Positions 14,698 through 16,102 of a stretch of DNA of 16,102 nucleotides are shown piece by piece (positions within the stretch are counted from its first letter, which is position 1; the number at the start of each line of letters is the position of its first letter). Origin of the DNA: Chloroflexota bacterium (lineage in GTDB: Bacteria; Chloroflexota; Dehalococcoidia; E44-bin15); contig JADFVG010000184.1 in the NCBI GenBank assembly GCA_015222405.1, positions 1 through 16,102 of the forward strand, written 5' to 3'. The translations under genes were made by a program, and so were the position numbers. Under the pieces are notes generated by a model, which saw nothing but the letters and a program-made list of their open reading frames with translations, searched no databases and was not told the origin of the DNA.

Positions 14698-15708
14698 CTA
14701 AAGCGCGAGCAGATTTGCCAGCTCATTCTCAAGCTTGGGTATCAAGAACCCAAGCAAGCCGAGCGTTAAGTCATGGGACCTCCCATCACTGAAGGACCTT
14801 ACGCCAGTAAGAATAATGGCTGTCATCTTAACACACCCAAGCACCTGATAGAAGGAAACCTTTCGTTCATCCACCTTGATCCCGCTCAAATCTTCGTAAT
14901 ATCGAAAGAACTCCTCTTTTTCTAATAGCCCACATATTAGGGGGGTGTCCTGCCTCCACCACGCCATACAAGACCATCCCAAATCCTCCATGGGGTCGCC
15001 AAGGTGGGACATCTCCCAATCCAAAAAGGCGGTTATCTTTTCACCCTCAAAGAGGAAGTTGTCCTGTTTGAAATCGGCGTGTACCAGCGTTATCCGCTCT
15101 GCTTCAGGTTTGTTGTTCTTGAGCCAAAGTAGCGCCTCGGTCAGAATTGGTTGTGGCTCCAGCTTGTGCTTGTCTATCACCTTCTCCCACTTATCTATCT
15201 CTCGCCTGGCACAGTCAGTGCCAGCTTCAGGAACCCCAATGCTGGAAAGTCCGAGCCCTTTCCAGTCAACGGAATGGATTTGAGCTAATATTTCTACCCA
15301 CTGTTTGGCAATCTTTGCCCTCAGCGCTGGGTCTTCAGGGGCGAAAAGGCTCATCCGGGACATGGCAGAGACAGGGCTTCCCGTCATCTTTTCCATAACA
15401 ACGAAGGGTCTTTCCAGCCATTTCTCATCCCGCTCCAGCCAGTATATCTTTGGAGCCGGAACCGGGGTAGACTCGAGGCTCTGTAGCACCTTGAATTCCA
15501 GCTCACGGTCGGTTTCCAGAAGACTTGCAACCGGGTCCCTGCGTATTATGAAGCTTCTGGCGATTTTGCGCCCCTCCTCGGTCCATTCCGCTTCAAATGC
15601 TATATTTTCTCGGGACGAACCGCCAACTATCTTCTGCAAGTTGGTGATAGAAGGATTCTCGGCCTTAGGCATCCTAAACTTCAAGTAATCCTTTACCTTG
15701 TCTTCCAT
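14698..15708 (-). CDS. APH-fold phosphotransferase family protein
   Basis: A 336-residue kinase-like protein of the aminoglycoside/choline phosphotransferase superfamily, closest in style to the ACAD10/ACAD11 N-terminal type often found near acyl-CoA genes. The N-lobe has IVGGSSRENIAF and the lysine-like position SFIIRRDP. The catalytic loop LVHADFKQDNFLF gives His210, Asp212 and Asn217, and AFLDWEMSHLGDP gives the metal-binding Asp230. VPAPKIYWLE and RPFVVMEKMTG are also typical. All catalytic residues are present. The substrate is unknown; antibiotic resistance should not be inferred from the fold. GGGGTGA lies before the ATG. It lies 169 bases from the upstream partial gene, with no ORF in that gap. 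Confidence 0.9.
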   Translation of the reverse strand: MEDKVKDYLKFRMPKAENPSITNLQKIVGGSSRENIAFEAEWTEEGRKIARSFIIRRDPVASLLETDRELEFKVLQSLESTPVPAPKIYWLERDEKWLERPFVVMEKMTGSPVSAMSRMSLFAPEDPALRAKIAKQWVEILAQIHSVDWKGLGLSSIGVPEAGTDCARREIDKWEKVIDKHKLEPQPILTEALLWLKNNKPEAERITLVHADFKQDNFLFEGEKITAFLDWEMSHLGDPMEDLGWSCMAWWRQDTPLICGLLEKEEFFRYYEDLSGIKVDERKVSFYQVLGCVKMTAIILTGVRSFSDGRSHDLTLGLLGFLIPKLENELANLLAL

Positions 15709-15877
15709 TGCTCATTCACCCCTTTACACGGCTAGCCTACTGGTCGGCGGGTGCAGCCCCGGTATTAACCCTTGTTTTTCCTCCGCGATCCTTCTTCCTC
15801 AACGAGTAGGAGAGCCAGCCTCGATTTAGCCGTTAAGCCCATGCCTAACTCTGCGTCAGCTAGTCACCACCTTATAC

Positions 15878-16102
15878 CTACCAGCTGGGTTTGTACTGCC
15901 AGGTTTCAGCCCGACTGAAAGAAGACTCGATCAAACCTATCCCCGACTCTCCATCCAGTTGGAACTCAGCATCACGCTGGTTTTGCTGGTGGTGCGTAGC
16001 GAAGAGCGGAGACTTAATGGCAACCGGCTGAGAGACATCCTCCCATCGTTCCCCCTCGACATGAAACGGCCCCCTGTCCAAGCCGTGCCGGTCGTCATAG
16101 CC
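15878..16102 (-). CDS. C-terminal end of an unidentified protein (5' end outside window)
   Basis: The frame is open from the window edge through 74 codons to a TAG. It reads GYDDRHGLDRGPFHVEGERW, with later segments VSQPVAIKSPLFATHH, GESGIGLIESSF and AETWQYKPSW. The glycine/aromatic pattern suggests a beta-rich C-terminal domain. I do not recognise the family. It is a real coding end judging by protein-like composition and by its place ahead of the phosphotransferase gene on the same strand; without the upstream part, the function stays unknown. Confidence 0.65.
   Translation of the reverse strand, partial: GYDDRHGLDRGPFHVEGERWEDVSQPVAIKSPLFATHHQQNQRDAEFQLDGESGIGLIESSFSRAETWQYKPSW

Overview
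The window is bacterial chromosome, most likely from an anaerobic Chloroflexota (Dehalococcoidia-like) or similar acetyl-CoA-pathway organism. Bacterial signs are consensus-like -35/-10 promoters, strong purine-rich Shine-Dalgarno sites, a T-box riboswitch and a tRNA with encoded CCA. The anaerobic reading rests on an oxygen-sensitive 4-hydroxybutyryl-CoA dehydratase type enzyme, MetF/MetV of the Wood-Ljungdahl methyl branch and several Fe-S flavoprotein subunits. The phylum is inferred from protein style only; no marker gene is present.

Layout. (1) 1-3201, minus strand: a tryptophan operon, promoter > T-box leader with a TGG specifier > trpE > trpG > an unexpected three-helix membrane protein gene > trpD (cut by the window edge). 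(2) 3301-4752, plus strand: an AbfD-type 4-hydroxybutyryl-CoA dehydratase, divergent from trp. (3) 4836-10345, minus strand: one long operon. Its promoter now reads first into a 43-codon stub of a [NiFe]-hydrogenase small subunit. Then come NuoG-like, NuoE-like and NuoF-like subunits, MetV, a wrecked sensor histidine kinase, MetF and a wrecked response regulator. (4) 10477-13831, plus strand: a YprB-type RNase H-fold exonuclease, a RecB/Cas4-like Fe-S nuclease, a SlyD-like prolyl isomerase with its own promoter, and a phosphotriesterase-family metallohydrolase. (5) 13848-16102, minus strand: a CAU tRNA with its own promoter, a possible 43-codon small ORF, an unknown helical protein, an APH-fold phosphotransferase and the C-terminal end of an unidentified protein.

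How the parts fit. The trp genes should be turned on when tRNA-Trp is uncharged. MetF and MetV together with a NuoEFG-type diaphorase suggest an NAD(P)H-linked methylene-tetrahydrofolate reductase complex, in place of the HdrABC-MvhD or RnfC2 partners known from acetogens. The hydrogenase stub at the head of the operon hints that the diaphorase once belonged to an NAD-linked hydrogenase. The two-component genes on either side of metF have lost reading frame and both phosphorelay residues (the kinase histidine region and the receiver aspartate), while metF itself is intact.

I found no CRISPR array, insertion sequence, integrase or phage gene, and no gene-free stretch above 300 bases other than the trp leader, which is filled by the T-box.
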